This document shows positions 8,404-17,004 of a stretch of 64,000 nucleotides of DNA, piece by piece (position 1 is the stretch's first letter; the number at the start of each line of letters is the position of its first letter). Under the pieces are notes generated by a model that searched no databases, was not told the DNA's origin, and worked only from the letters and a program-made list of their open reading frames with translations. The stretch covers positions 4,072,001 through 4,136,000 of the forward strand of contig NZ_AZUI01000001.1 in the NCBI RefSeq assembly GCF_000526995.1, written 5' to 3'. Source of the stretch: Lacrimispora indolis DSM 755 (lineage in GTDB: Bacteria > Bacillota > Clostridia > Lachnospirales > Lachnospiraceae). Made by a program: the position numbers and the translations under genes.

Positions 8404-10805
8404 GAGTTTACGGCATTGTACAGGGGGTTGGATTCCGACCCCTTGTTTACCGTACAGCCAAACAATACAGGATAAAAGGACAGGTCCGTAATGTAGGCGG
8501 CTATGTTGAGATTGTGGCCCAGGCAGAAAGGGATATGATCGGCCGGTTTCTGGACGGCTTAAAGGAAAACAGGAAGGGCGGCCAGGAAATTATAAAGATG
8601 GAAGCAGAAGAGATTCCTTTCATGGACCTTGATGATTTTATCATTATAGGGAGCGAATCCGGCGGGGAAATATCAGTGATTCCACCGGATTTACCGGTCT
8701 GCCCGGAATGCATGAAAGAGCTTTCTGATGCGGCTGACAGAAGATATCAGAATCCATTTATCAGCTGCATATCCTGCGGCCCCAGATATACCATAATTGA
8801 GGAGCTTCCTTATGACAGAAATCGTACAACAATGAGGGATTTCTCCCTGTGCAGCACCTGTCTGGAAGAATACACCTCGCCTGATGGCAGACGGTTTCAT
8901 GCCCAGACTATTTCCTGCAATGACTGCGGCCCCTACCTGATCTATAGGGACAAGAAACATGACACCGGAGAACTGCGGGAAAGGGAAGCGTTTGAAAAAG
9001 CGCTGTCTGAGCTGGCCCGGGGAGGGATCGTTGCAATTAAGGGAATCGGAGGCTATCACCTGGCTTGTTCCCCTTTTAGGGAAGATACGGTAAAACGGCT
9101 CCGCAAATTAAAGGGGCGGGAGGAAAAGCCTTTTGCAGTCATGTTTCCTGGAATTCCGGAAATAAACAAATACTGTCTTGTTTCTGAGGTAGAAAAAACA
9201 CTGCTGGAATCCAAGGCAAGGCCCATTGTTCTGCTTTCCATATTATTTCCCACGATTTCCGGGCAGAGCCAACCACGCGTCACCGGGTGTACAGGCATAC
9301 CCCCAGGGCGTACCATAAAACAGGATTCTATGGCTCCCTCTGTAGGAAATGGAAGTATTGATTGCGGAGCTTTCCTTCCGTATACACCTCTCCAGCATAT
9401 GCTGATGCAAAGGCTTGGGCCACTGGTCATGACAAGCGCCAATATTTCCGGACAGCCTATCATCCGTGAGGATGAACTCATGCTGGCTCTCTCATCTCCT
9501 TATTTAAGCGGTGTATTATATAATAAAAGAAGGATTGTCCGTTCCGTGGATGATTCTGTTGCTAAAATAATTGAAGGCAGGCCCCAGTTGATCCGAAGAA
9601 GCAGAGGTTATGTCCCATATCCGGTTTTTCTTCCTAAAGAAGAGGAAAAGGGGAATGAAAGAGAAGGGCGGACAAAGGCCGGAATATTTGCGTCTGGAGG
9701 AGATTTAAAGGCATCCTTCTGCCTTTGTCATAAAGGAAATGCAGTGTTATCCCAGTATTTTGGAGACTTGGAAGAAGATTCGGTTATGAAGGAATTTCAA
9801 AATGCCTATCATGATCTGACTAAGCTCCTTAGAGTTGAGCCTGGGCTGGCGGTCTGTGATCTTCATCCCAACTACCATTCCGCGCGTTTTGCAAAGGCTC
9901 TGGACATCCCTGTTTTAAGAGTACAGCATCACCATGCCCATGTTGCATCGGTTCTCGCCGAGCATGATTTAAAGGGACCGGTGATCGGAGTTGCCTTTGA
10001 CGGGACCGGCTATGGGACGGACGGGAATATATGGGGCGGAGAATTTCTTGTCTGTGAAGGAAGTGACTTCATACGGGCAGCCCATTTGAGCCTGTTTCCC
10101 ATTCTGGGAGGAGACAGGTCCATGGGGGATGCCAGGAAAACGGCCACCTGCTGTCTGCTTCACGCAGGCCTTGAAGCTTACGTTCAGGATGAGAGGCTGG
10201 ATGTGATAAAAGCCGCCCTGGAACATCATGTCAACAGGGTTTTGACTTCCAGCGTGGGACGTCTGTTTGATGGGGCGGCATCTGTTTTAAATATCGGGCA
10301 TGAGAACCGGTATGAGGGAGAATGTGCCATATTGCTGGAAAAAGAGGCGGTGCTTGCAGAGAGAAACCGGGTAAAGCCGGCAGAGCTTTCTTTTGGGATC
10401 AAGGAACACGAGGCTTTCCTGGAATTGGATCCCCGGCCGGTTTTTGAAGCCCTCTGCAGCAGGAGAAGCAGGTCAGAGACAGGTTCCCTTGCTCTTGGCT
10501 TTCATCTTGCACTGGCGCAGGGAATCGCATCTGTATGCGGGAAGCTGCGGGGCAGATACTTAAGCAATGCGGTAGCCTTAAGCGGAGGTGTTTTTCAAAA
10601 TTCCCTTCTCACCGGGCATACCATCAGGCTTTTAAGGGAAAAAGGATTTCAAGTCTATTGGAATGAGGCGGTTCCTCCAAACGACGGGGGAGTGAGCCTT
10701 GGCCAGGCTTATCTGGGAAACGAATACTTAAAATCCGGGATTATGGATTTGGAAAGGACAGAATGCCATGTGTGTTGCAGTGCCGGGAAAAGTGATTCAA
10801 ATTAA
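8364..10805 (+). CDS. hypF: Carbamoyltransferase HypF
   Basis: The 813-aa enzyme makes the thiocarbamate precursor of the cyanide ligands on HypE. Domains in order: acylphosphatase-like (VQGVGFRPLVYR near residue 20), two zinc-finger-like CxxC pairs (CPEC/CISC, CSTC/CNDC), YrdC-like (GGIVAIKGIGGYHLAC) and Kae1-like (HHHAHVAS; AFDGTGYGTDGN). It is longer than the usual 750-770 residues. Part of the excess is an insertion of about 20 residues after RPIVLL (~292), before the conserved MAPSV / LPYTPL segment. Its 3' end overlaps hypC by 38 bases. Confidence 0.93.
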   Translation: MDHGKKQVITEKIRVYGIVQGVGFRPLVYRTAKQYRIKGQVRNVGGYVEIVAQAERDMIGRFLDGLKENRKGGQEIIKMEAEEIPFMDLDDFIIIGSESGGEISVIPPDLPVCPECMKELSDAADRRYQNPFISCISCGPRYTIIEELPYDRNRTTMRDFSLCSTCLEEYTSPDGRRFHAQTISCNDCGPYLIYRDKKHDTGELREREAFEKALSELARGGIVAIKGIGGYHLACSPFREDTVKRLRKLKGREEKPFAVMFPGIPEINKYCLVSEVEKTLLESKARPIVLLSILFPTISGQSQPRVTGCTGIPPGRTIKQDSMAPSVGNGSIDCGAFLPYTPLQHMLMQRLGPLVMTSANISGQPIIREDELMLALSSPYLSGVLYNKRRIVRSVDDSVAKIIEGRPQLIRRSRGYVPYPVFLPKEEEKGNEREGRTKAGIFASGGDLKASFCLCHKGNAVLSQYFGDLEEDSVMKEFQNAYHDLTKLLRVEPGLAVCDLHPNYHSARFAKALDIPVLRVQHHHAHVASVLAEHDLKGPVIGVAFDGTGYGTDGNIWGGEFLVCEGSDFIRAAHLSLFPILGGDRSMGDARKTATCCLLHAGLEAYVQDERLDVIKAALEHHVNRVLTSSVGRLFDGAASVLNIGHENRYEGECAILLEKEAVLAERNRVKPAELSFGIKEHEAFLELDPRPVFEALCSRRSRSETGSLALGFHLALAQGIASVCGKLRGRYLSNAVALSGGVFQNSLLTGHTIRLLREKGFQVYWNEAVPPNDGGVSLGQAYLGNEYLKSGIMDLERTECHVCCSAGKSDSN

Positions 10806-10983
10806 GGGTGATTATGCAAAGGTCAACATTATGGACAATATTACCGATGCAAATATAAGGCTGGTGGATACAAAGGTCGGAGATTATGTTCTCATACATG
10901 CCGGCTGTGTCATTGAGGTTTTAAGGGAAGATGCAGCCCAGGAAATTCTCTCCATATTTTCCCAGCTTATGGAGGAGATATAA
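10768..10983 (+). CDS. hypC: Hydrogenase assembly chaperone HypC
   Basis: The 71-aa chaperone opens MCVAVPGKV with the essential Cys2 that binds the Fe(CN)2CO intermediate and the large subunit. It works with HypD. Its start is inside the end of hypF, and hypD follows after 3 bases. Confidence 0.95.
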   Translation: MCVAVPGKVIQIKGDYAKVNIMDNITDANIRLVDTKVGDYVLIHAGCVIEVLREDAAQEILSIFSQLMEEI

Positions 10984-10986
10984 AAT

Positions 10987-12024
10987 ATGATTGAGCAGGT
11001 GATCCATGAACTGAAAAATTATGACGGAAGGCCGGTAAAGATCATGGAGGTATGCGGGACCCATACGGCCAGCATCTTTAAAAATGGCATCCGGACCATG
11101 ATTTCACCTAAGATCCAGTTGATTTCCGGGCCAGGCTGTCCGGTCTGCGTCACTTCTTCCGCCTATATTGATGAGCTGACGGAATATTCCCTAAAGGCGA
11201 ACCATTGCGTACTCACCTTTGGAGATATGATGAAAGTCAAAGGAAGCAGGATGAGCCTGACAGAGGCAAGGGCAGCCGGAGGACGGGTGAAAATCCTGTA
11301 TTCTCCCCTTTTGGCAGTAGGAGAAGCGGAGAAAAACAGGGAGACCCAATATGTTTTTGCGGCAGTTGGATTTGAAACCACGGCCCCCATATATGCTCTG
11401 CTCCTTGAGGAGATCCGTGAGAAGAAAATTGAGAATCTAAAGCTTTTGACCTCTTTAAAAACCATTGTGCCGGCCCTTTCCTTTCTCTGTGAAACGGAAA
11501 AAAACATTGACGGGTTTCTAAGTCCCGGACATGTCAGCGTGATCACAGGAAGCGAAGTGTACCGGGAGCTGGCGGCAAGATACCAAAAGCCCTTTGTCAT
11601 AGCAGGCTTTGAAGGAGAGCATATCCTGGCCGCCGTATATGAGATCATGACCCAGATCAGGAAGCAGCGCTTTGAAGTGAAAAATATGTATGCCAGCGCT
11701 GTGACAGAGGAAGGAAACCGGAAAGCTGCTGCACTGATTGAACGATACTTTGAAGCTTTCGATGGGTTTTGGAGGGGGATTGGGACCATAGAAAAATCCG
11801 CTTTAAGGCTTAAGGAGAAATACAGAACTTATGATGCAGGAAGTCATGGAGAGGCGGCAAAAGAGCACATGCCGGTTGGCTGTAAGTGTAAGTCAGTCAT
11901 CCTTGGGCGGATCAATCCGCCGGAATGTCCCCTGTTTAAAACTGCCTGCTCCCCGCTTCATGCCATTGGTCCCTGTATGGTATCCCAGGAAGGGGCATGC
12001 GGCATCTGGTATCAGAATTCATGA
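10987..12024 (+). CDS. hypD: Hydrogenase formation protein HypD
   Basis: The 345-aa iron-sulfur protein is the scaffold on which the Fe(CN)2CO unit is built. It carries the family motifs EVCGTHTASI, SGPGCPVCV and GFETTAP, and C-terminal cysteines (VGCKCK, PPECPLFKTAC) suited to a [4Fe-4S] cluster. hypE follows. Confidence 0.95.
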   Translation: MIEQVIHELKNYDGRPVKIMEVCGTHTASIFKNGIRTMISPKIQLISGPGCPVCVTSSAYIDELTEYSLKANHCVLTFGDMMKVKGSRMSLTEARAAGGRVKILYSPLLAVGEAEKNRETQYVFAAVGFETTAPIYALLLEEIREKKIENLKLLTSLKTIVPALSFLCETEKNIDGFLSPGHVSVITGSEVYRELAARYQKPFVIAGFEGEHILAAVYEIMTQIRKQRFEVKNMYASAVTEEGNRKAAALIERYFEAFDGFWRGIGTIEKSALRLKEKYRTYDAGSHGEAAKEHMPVGCKCKSVILGRINPPECPLFKTACSPLHAIGPCMVSQEGACGIWYQNS

Positions 12025-12068
12025 TCCTGAAGGGATTAGAGAAAGAGAATGAAAGGAGAGGTCAGGCC

Positions 12069-13046
12069 ATGAAAATTAATATGTCCTACGGCAGCGGAGG
12101 AAAACAGACAGGCAATCTCATCAGTGAGGTGTTTCTAAAGCATTTTAATAATAAAACCTTAAACAGGCTGGAAGATTCCGCTGTAATAAATATCAAAGGG
12201 AAAATTGCCTATACAACGGATTCCTTTGTGGTCACTCCTTTGTTTTTCAAAGGAGGAGATATCGGGAAGCTGGCCGTATGCGGGACGGTGAACGACCTTT
12301 CCATGATGGGAGCTGTCCCAAGATATTTAACTGCCGGCTTCATTATAGAAGAGGGGGCAGAGCTTGAGACGATGGAGCAGATAGCCGCTTCCATGGCACT
12401 GGCAGCCAGAGAGGCGGGCGTAAAGATCGTAGCCGGTGATACAAAGGTAGTGGAGGGAAACGGCGGAATCTATATCAATACTTCCGGAATAGGTGAGATC
12501 CGGAAAGGAGGGATCAGCATTTCAAAGTGCAGGCCAAGGGATTCCATTATTCTTTCCGGAAATCTTGGAGAACACCATGCAGCCATTCTTTCCAGCCGGA
12601 TGGGGATCGAAAACCAGATCGCAAGTGACTGCGCACCTCTTCACTCCATGGTAAAACATCTTCTGGACGAAAAAATCCAGGTTCATTGCATGAGGGATGT
12701 TACCAGAGGAGGGCTTGCCACGGTTCTTAATGAGGCGGCGGACCAGTCCTTCTGTAAGGTGGAAATATGGGAGGAAACCATTCCGGTCAGTTTCCAGGTC
12801 AAAGGCTTTTGTGACATCCTGGGTCTGGATCCTCTTTATATGGCAAACGAAGGAAAAATGATAGCCGTTGTTCCTGAAAACCAGGCTCAAAAGGCTTTGC
12901 AGGCAATTCAGAAAAGCAAATACGGAAAAAATGCCAGGATCATCGGAACAGTTCTGGAGGGCAGGGGCGTGACAATGAAAACCAGGCTGCAGGGAAGCAG
13001 GACCATTGATGTTTTATACGGCGAAAGTCTGCCCAGGATCTGTTAG
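12069..13046 (+). CDS. hypE: Carbamoyl dehydratase HypE
   Basis: The 325-aa PurM-like ATPase dehydrates the HypF-made thiocarboxamide to thiocyanate. It opens YGSGGKQTGNLI and ends in the obligatory PRIC, whose final cysteine carries the cyano group. An ATG at 12069 behind AGGAGAGG is chosen; the frame is open upstream into hypD but that part has no family similarity. It is the last gene of the ech-hyp operon. No clear intrinsic terminator follows. Confidence 0.94.
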   Translation: MKINMSYGSGGKQTGNLISEVFLKHFNNKTLNRLEDSAVINIKGKIAYTTDSFVVTPLFFKGGDIGKLAVCGTVNDLSMMGAVPRYLTAGFIIEEGAELETMEQIAASMALAAREAGVKIVAGDTKVVEGNGGIYINTSGIGEIRKGGISISKCRPRDSIILSGNLGEHHAAILSSRMGIENQIASDCAPLHSMVKHLLDEKIQVHCMRDVTRGGLATVLNEAADQSFCKVEIWEETIPVSFQVKGFCDILGLDPLYMANEGKMIAVVPENQAQKALQAIQKSKYGKNARIIGTVLEGRGVTMKTRLQGSRTIDVLYGESLPRIC

Positions 13047-13156
13047 GAAATCTTCTGTTTTTGTATGTGAAAATAGACAAAAAGCCTGATAACATGTGGC
13101 ATTTGCGGGATTAGGTCATATATTTATTATAGCTAAGTATGAAAGGAAATGCTAAT

Positions 13157-13726
13157 ATGGCTATTAAAATATTTATTGATCAAGGTCATAATCCCAGCGG
13201 ATATTTTAACAGTGGTGCGGAAGCTAATGGTTTGCGTGAGTCGGAAATCAACTATCAGGTGGGGATTTATCTGCTGAATTTATTAAACAGTGATCCAAGA
13301 TTTGAAGCACGGGTGTCCAGGCCGGAGCCCACCACCGTATTAGGAACTAATAATACCACCAGTCTTGCCCAGAGAGTTGCCATGGCCAATTCATGGCCGG
13401 CCGACTATTTTATCAGCATACATTGCAATGTGAATCCAAACCCTGCCATTAATGGAACGGAGGTATATATTTACCAATATTATACCCAGGCACAGTGGCT
13501 GGCAGAGCAGATCATGGAAGGCGTAAACCAGGTGACTGGAACAGCAAACAACGGGATCAGGGAAAACCCATCCCTGTATGTTTTAAGAAATGCAAATATG
13601 CCGGCCAACCTTGTGGAATTGGGCTACTTAAGCAGTCCGTTGGATTCAGAAAAACTGCGTGATGACCAGTATGGATTTGCGTATGGTATTTTTTTAGGTA
13701 TCATGAGATATTTTGGTTTTGCATGA
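13157..13726 (+). CDS. N-acetylmuramoyl-L-alanine amidase (Amidase_3)
   Basis: The 189-aa zinc amidase has the family ligands in order: DQGHNP near residue 9, a glutamate in LRESEINY, SIHCN near residue 93, and the catalytic glutamate in LVELGYLS near the end. It would cleave the bond between muramic acid and the stem peptide. There is no signal peptide or wall-binding domain, so it may need lysis or another route to reach the wall, or act on the cell's own fragments. The ATG at 13157 follows AAAGGA; an upstream ATG at 13139 is possible. Confidence 0.88.
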   Translation: MAIKIFIDQGHNPSGYFNSGAEANGLRESEINYQVGIYLLNLLNSDPRFEARVSRPEPTTVLGTNNTTSLAQRVAMANSWPADYFISIHCNVNPNPAINGTEVYIYQYYTQAQWLAEQIMEGVNQVTGTANNGIRENPSLYVLRNANMPANLVELGYLSSPLDSEKLRDDQYGFAYGIFLGIMRYFGFA

Positions 13727-13844
13727 TAATCTTTAAACTGGATAAAATGATATGCTCCCTTTGTGGTGAATAGGAAGAGAATTGTAACTATTTGCTGCAA
13801 GGAGGGCATTTTTTTGTGGCTTAGTCTCTGCCTTTGTCTTAAGA

Positions 13845-14807
13845 TTACCTTCGATGAGCCAGAACAAATTCCCTCTTTATCATCAACAGCTCTTTTATCT
13901 GCTTTAAGATATAAAACAGAATGGCCCTGGCTTCAAATTCCTCCCGGTCAGAGGGAAGCTCATGGCTTTTCAGCTCCTGAAACAAAAGGTCCAAGTCCTT
14001 TAAAAGCCCTTCTGCCGTATTTTCTCTGTGATATCCCTGTTCAATTCCTTTTAACAGCTGTGCCACCTGCTGTGCCTGTCTGGGCAGGCAGGTGATGCTT
14101 TTGATGTTTTCGTAAATTTCCTGAAGCACCATGCTTTGCTGCTGACGCATCTGAACATAATCCACTTCATAGGAATCCTTTTTCCAAAGTGCGTTGTTGT
14201 AATTATTAAGGGCACATCTTCTGGCCTGATCCAGGCTTTCCTTAAGCTGGATGAGGCAATCCGGGCCATATCCGCTTTTATCTTCCTCCATCAGCCAAAG
14301 GGACATGCGGTTTAAGATTCCCTTAATCTGCATATCCACATCATCAGCCAGTTTCTGAAATACTTTTTCCCTTCTTCGAAGATGCATATTCACAAGTACC
14401 CCTACGGTTGTTCCAATCAGGAACAAAGCGATCTCATTTCCTATGAGAGGCGCGGACATGGACTGCTCAGCCAGGAAATGGGTGATCAATACCGAGTCCA
14501 TGGCAATTGCTTCTCCCCAGTCCGCATACAGGCAAAGCAGGGCGAATAAGAGAAGATATGCTGCAAATGCAATCAGGGTAAAGCCCAGAAGCCGGAAGGA
14601 GACTGCGGCCAGCATTAAGGCGCACAAAAAAGCCAAAGTCCGGTTTCTGGCGCTTTTAATGGTTTCCCTCTTGGTATTTTGTATGCTGAGTACTGTGATG
14701 ATGCCTGCAGTAGCGGAATATTTTAAGCCAAGCTCAGCGGCAATGGCAATGGCCAGCACTGCTGCAGCGGCAATTTTAATGCTTTTAATCACTTTTTCCT
14801 TATCCAT
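13845..14807 (-). CDS. FUSC/ArAE-type aromatic acid exporter family protein
   Basis: The 320-aa protein has about four N-terminal membrane helices (residues ~8-140). A long soluble helical part follows, matching the ArAE_1 / DUF939 family (YgaE/YqjA-like in bacilli). The conserved SIQNTKRETIKSARNR loop follows the second helix. Related proteins are proposed to export small aromatic acids; the substrate here is unknown. It stands alone on the minus strand, convergent with the amidase gene. Confidence 0.82.
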   Translation of the reverse strand: MDKEKVIKSIKIAAAAVLAIAIAAELGLKYSATAGIITVLSIQNTKRETIKSARNRTLAFLCALMLAAVSFRLLGFTLIAFAAYLLLFALLCLYADWGEAIAMDSVLITHFLAEQSMSAPLIGNEIALFLIGTTVGVLVNMHLRRREKVFQKLADDVDMQIKGILNRMSLWLMEEDKSGYGPDCLIQLKESLDQARRCALNNYNNALWKKDSYEVDYVQMRQQQSMVLQEIYENIKSITCLPRQAQQVAQLLKGIEQGYHRENTAEGLLKDLDLLFQELKSHELPSDREEFEARAILFYILKQIKELLMIKREFVLAHRR

Positions 14808-14957
14808 AAATGTCCCCTCTTAAAAAGCAGTTTGTGTTTACAGTATACCATATTTTTTAGAACATCCTATGAGAAAGATTGCTATTTTCTTCACGAATGA
14901 GTATAATCTCTTTATTGCAGTTTTCATGTAAAAATTTATTCCTTAAGGAGGAACTGT

Positions 14958-15485
14958 GTGGATAACAACGATATATTAATAAGATTGCGGTATGCCATGG
15001 ATATCAAGGATTCTGATATGATCGAAATATTCAGATTGGGCGGAATCACAATTACAAAGGAAAAGATCCGAAGACTTCTGGTTAAGCCGCAGGCCGGTTT
15101 AAGCGTTTCCGGAGAACAAAAGGCCGTTGAGGATCAGGACAGGGATATATGCGATGATTTTATGCTGGAATCCTTTTTGAATGGTTATATTGTTTTCAAG
15201 AGAGGCAGGCAGGAGCCAAAGCCAGGAGAGCAGGAGAAACCGCTGTTTATGATAAAGAATCACAGATCAGTCAATAATGTCCTGCTTAAAAAGATTAAAA
15301 TCGCCCTGTCCCTTACCGGCGATGATATGCTTGATATTTTTAAGTCTGTTGGAATCAATTTATCCAACGGTGAATTAAGTGCGGTTTTGCGAAGGGAAGG
15401 GCAGCGCAACTATAAGGAATGCCAGGACCGGTATGCCAGAAATTTCCTAAAGGGACTGGCAATCAAATACAGATCAGACCGGTGA
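14958..15485 (+). CDS. DUF1456 family protein (YehS-like)
   Basis: The 175-aa protein is a tandem repeat of the DUF1456 unit. Each ~70-residue half begins NDILIRLRYAMDIKDSDMIE or NVLLKKIKIALSLTGDDMLD, then has a short IFR/IFKS(L/V)GI segment. GTG is the start, 5 bases after TAAGGAGG. The family is conserved in many bacteria and has no established function. Confidence 0.85.
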   Translation: MDNNDILIRLRYAMDIKDSDMIEIFRLGGITITKEKIRRLLVKPQAGLSVSGEQKAVEDQDRDICDDFMLESFLNGYIVFKRGRQEPKPGEQEKPLFMIKNHRSVNNVLLKKIKIALSLTGDDMLDIFKSVGINLSNGELSAVLRREGQRNYKECQDRYARNFLKGLAIKYRSDR

Positions 15486-15546
15486 TAAAAAGCCGGTATT
15501 TATTCAGGTGTTCCCCAGATCTCTGCCTGAAGATGGGGGATGGGTA

Positions 15547-15718
15547 TTGCTTATTCCTGTTTTGTGTGTTATAATAGAGGTGAACGTTAGATTCAGGCAT
15601 TGGATTTGGCGTTCCGTGGAAAACCAATGACCAGTAAAGAACCGTCTTTTGTAAGAAGGGCTTTTAGTATTGTGCCGGTGGCATAGATATGAAAAGCCTT
15701 TCTTTTTTTTGAAAGGAG
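15547..15718 (+). promoter_or_regulatory. Promoter and structured leader with attenuator-like hairpin
   Basis: A promoter is seen as TTGCTT (15547-15552), 17-bp spacer, TATAAT (15570-15575). The ~145-nt leader holds a CATTGG/CCAATG hairpin. It also has a 13-bp stem, AAGAAGGGCTTTT (15653-15665) with AAAAGCCTTTCTT (15692-15704), followed by a T run: a typical intrinsic terminator placed 15 bases before the start codon. The 3' arm CCTTTC (15697-15702) can instead pair with GAAAGG (15711-15716) over the ribosome site. I recognise no known riboswitch class. Confidence 0.65.
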
Positions 15719-15725
15719 AATAAGC

Positions 15726-16505
15726 ATGCATTTGGAAGGAATGGAAGTCAGTCACATGAAGTTCGGTGAGGGCAAGGTCATGGAGCTGAGGGAAAGATAT
15801 ATCACCGTATTGTTCCCCCAGGGAGAGAAGAAATTTTTGTATCCTAATTCTTTTAAGAAGTTTCTGACCCTCAAGGATAAAACTGTGCAGACAGAAATGG
15901 ATAACATGCTGAAGCATATCATGCAGGAGGAAGAAAGCAGGCGGGCTGAGGAGATCAGCGAGCAGGAACGCCTGGAGGAAATACAAAATATGAAGATCCG
16001 TCCTGATTCCCAGGCTGCCTTTGGGTTTGTAGAGAATGACAGGGAAAGCGTTTTTTCTTCATGGTCAGTCTATGCAGGCTCTTATCAGAGCGGCGGTTCC
16101 AAGGGTAAACCCAAGATTCCGGTCAGAATTAAACTGAATTCCGCCTGTCTCCTTACGGAATGTCCCAAAGGCATCGCAGAAAAGAGGCGGCGCATCATAG
16201 GGGCCTTTATGCTGCAGGATAATTTTGAAAGTTCGGCCTGCAGGGATGGCATGATCCAAAGTCATGAAAAATATAGAATCCGCCTGGAGGATAAGGAAAT
16301 GCTGTTGTACTGGGATTATTTTTCTGACGGAGCGGAGATTTCAAAATGGGGAAATGTAGAACTGAAGTATTTTTCCAATATAACCATGCAGAAGATCCTT
16401 TTTGATATGCAGCGGTCGATCCTTGATGAGGAGCGCCGGAAGGAAGCTGAGGAATTTTATCAGTATTTCTGCCTGATGAACAAATTAAAGCCTGAGATTC
16501 AATAG
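15726..16505 (+). CDS. Hypothetical protein, 259 aa, leader-regulated
   Basis: I do not recognise a named family. The first ~60 residues form a small beta-rich module (EVSHMKFGEGKVMELRERYI ... KKFLYPNSF). It resembles the SH3-like 'FGxGxV' modules found at the ends of some helicases and in clostridial proteins of unknown function. A charged helical segment (residues ~62-95, many E and R) follows, then a C-terminal ~150-residue domain with no visible catalytic motif. There is no signal peptide or membrane helix. AAAGGAG precedes the ATG. The structured leader suggests its expression is conditionally controlled. Confidence 0.75.
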   Translation: MHLEGMEVSHMKFGEGKVMELRERYITVLFPQGEKKFLYPNSFKKFLTLKDKTVQTEMDNMLKHIMQEEESRRAEEISEQERLEEIQNMKIRPDSQAAFGFVENDRESVFSSWSVYAGSYQSGGSKGKPKIPVRIKLNSACLLTECPKGIAEKRRRIIGAFMLQDNFESSACRDGMIQSHEKYRIRLEDKEMLLYWDYFSDGAEISKWGNVELKYFSNITMQKILFDMQRSILDEERRKEAEEFYQYFCLMNKLKPEIQ

Positions 16506-16529
16506 AGATATGGAGAAGGAAAAGGAGTG

Positions 16530-16598
16530 ATGCGTATGGAATATGAGAGGAACAGCAGAAATGAGAATATAAAAAAACGGAGGCTGCATAGGATTTAA
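16530..16598 (+). CDS. Possible 22-aa leader peptide
   Basis: A short frame MRMEYERNSRNENIKKRRLH(RI) begins 4 bases after AAGGAG in the 161-bp gap before the RNHCP gene. Its last codons (K K R R L) overlap the 5' arm of the long hairpin described next, so translation would disrupt that hairpin. It is rich in arginine. It may be a true leader peptide or simply an open stretch within a structured RNA. Confidence 0.4.
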   Translation: MRMEYERNSRNENIKKRRLHRI

Positions 16599-16657
16599 TA
16601 TGCGGCTCATTGTGTTACGATCATGAGAAAATGCCTCCGTTTTTCAGTAAACGGAGG
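16573..16657 (+). promoter_or_regulatory. Structured leader of the RNHCP gene
   Basis: Arm 1 AAAAACGGAGGC (16573-16584) pairs perfectly with arm 2 GCCTCCGTTTTT (16633-16644), enclosing two small hairpins (GCATA/TATGC and CTCAT/ATGAG). This makes a three-way-junction shape ending in a short T run. Arm 2 can alternatively pair through CCTCCGTTT (16635-16643) with AAACGGAGG (16649-16657), which is the ribosome site of the next gene. The two pairings exclude each other. Confidence 0.6.
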
Positions 16658-16666
16658 TAATTTTTC

Positions 16667-16990
16667 ATGCAAAAAAGAAGGCTGAATGCAGCATTTGTAT
16701 GTCAGAATTGCAAAAGAGAGGTACTGCCCATATTAAACGGCAGTTACAGAAACCATTGTCCTTTTTGCCTGTTTTCCCTCCATGTGGATGAGGAAATCCC
16801 GGGGGACAGAAAAAACAGCTGCAAAGGACTTATGAAGCCGACAGGGATCCGATACCACACGAAAAAGGGATTTCAGCTCATCCACCGTTGTACCAGGTGC
16901 GGGACCTACAGACACAATGTAATTTGTGAAGGGAATTGCCAGCCAGATAATAGAGAATTGATTCAGGAACTTATGTATCTTATCACATAA
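16667..16990 (+). CDS. RNHCP domain-containing protein
   Basis: The 107-aa protein carries the motif that names the family (RNHCPFCLFSLHVD, residues ~28-41). Its zinc-type pairs are CQNC near residue 13, CPFC, and CTRC near residue 75. It is a small predicted metal-binding protein of unknown role. GGAGG lies 9 bases before the ATG but can be masked by the leader hairpin. An MgtC-like gene follows 14 bases later. Confidence 0.88.
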   Translation: MQKRRLNAAFVCQNCKREVLPILNGSYRNHCPFCLFSLHVDEEIPGDRKNSCKGLMKPTGIRYHTKKGFQLIHRCTRCGTYRHNVICEGNCQPDNRELIQELMYLIT

Positions 16991-17004
16991 AACGGGAGAG
17001 GTGA

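Noticed and set aside
11997-12068. N-terminal extension of HypE into hypD
   Set aside because: These codons overlap the hypD end and lack HypE similarity; ATG 12069 has the ribosome site.
15577-15710. T-box or known metabolite riboswitch
   Set aside because: No GGGTGG-type T-box sequence and no conserved core of the purine, FMN, TPP, SAM, c-di-GMP or THF classes could be seen.
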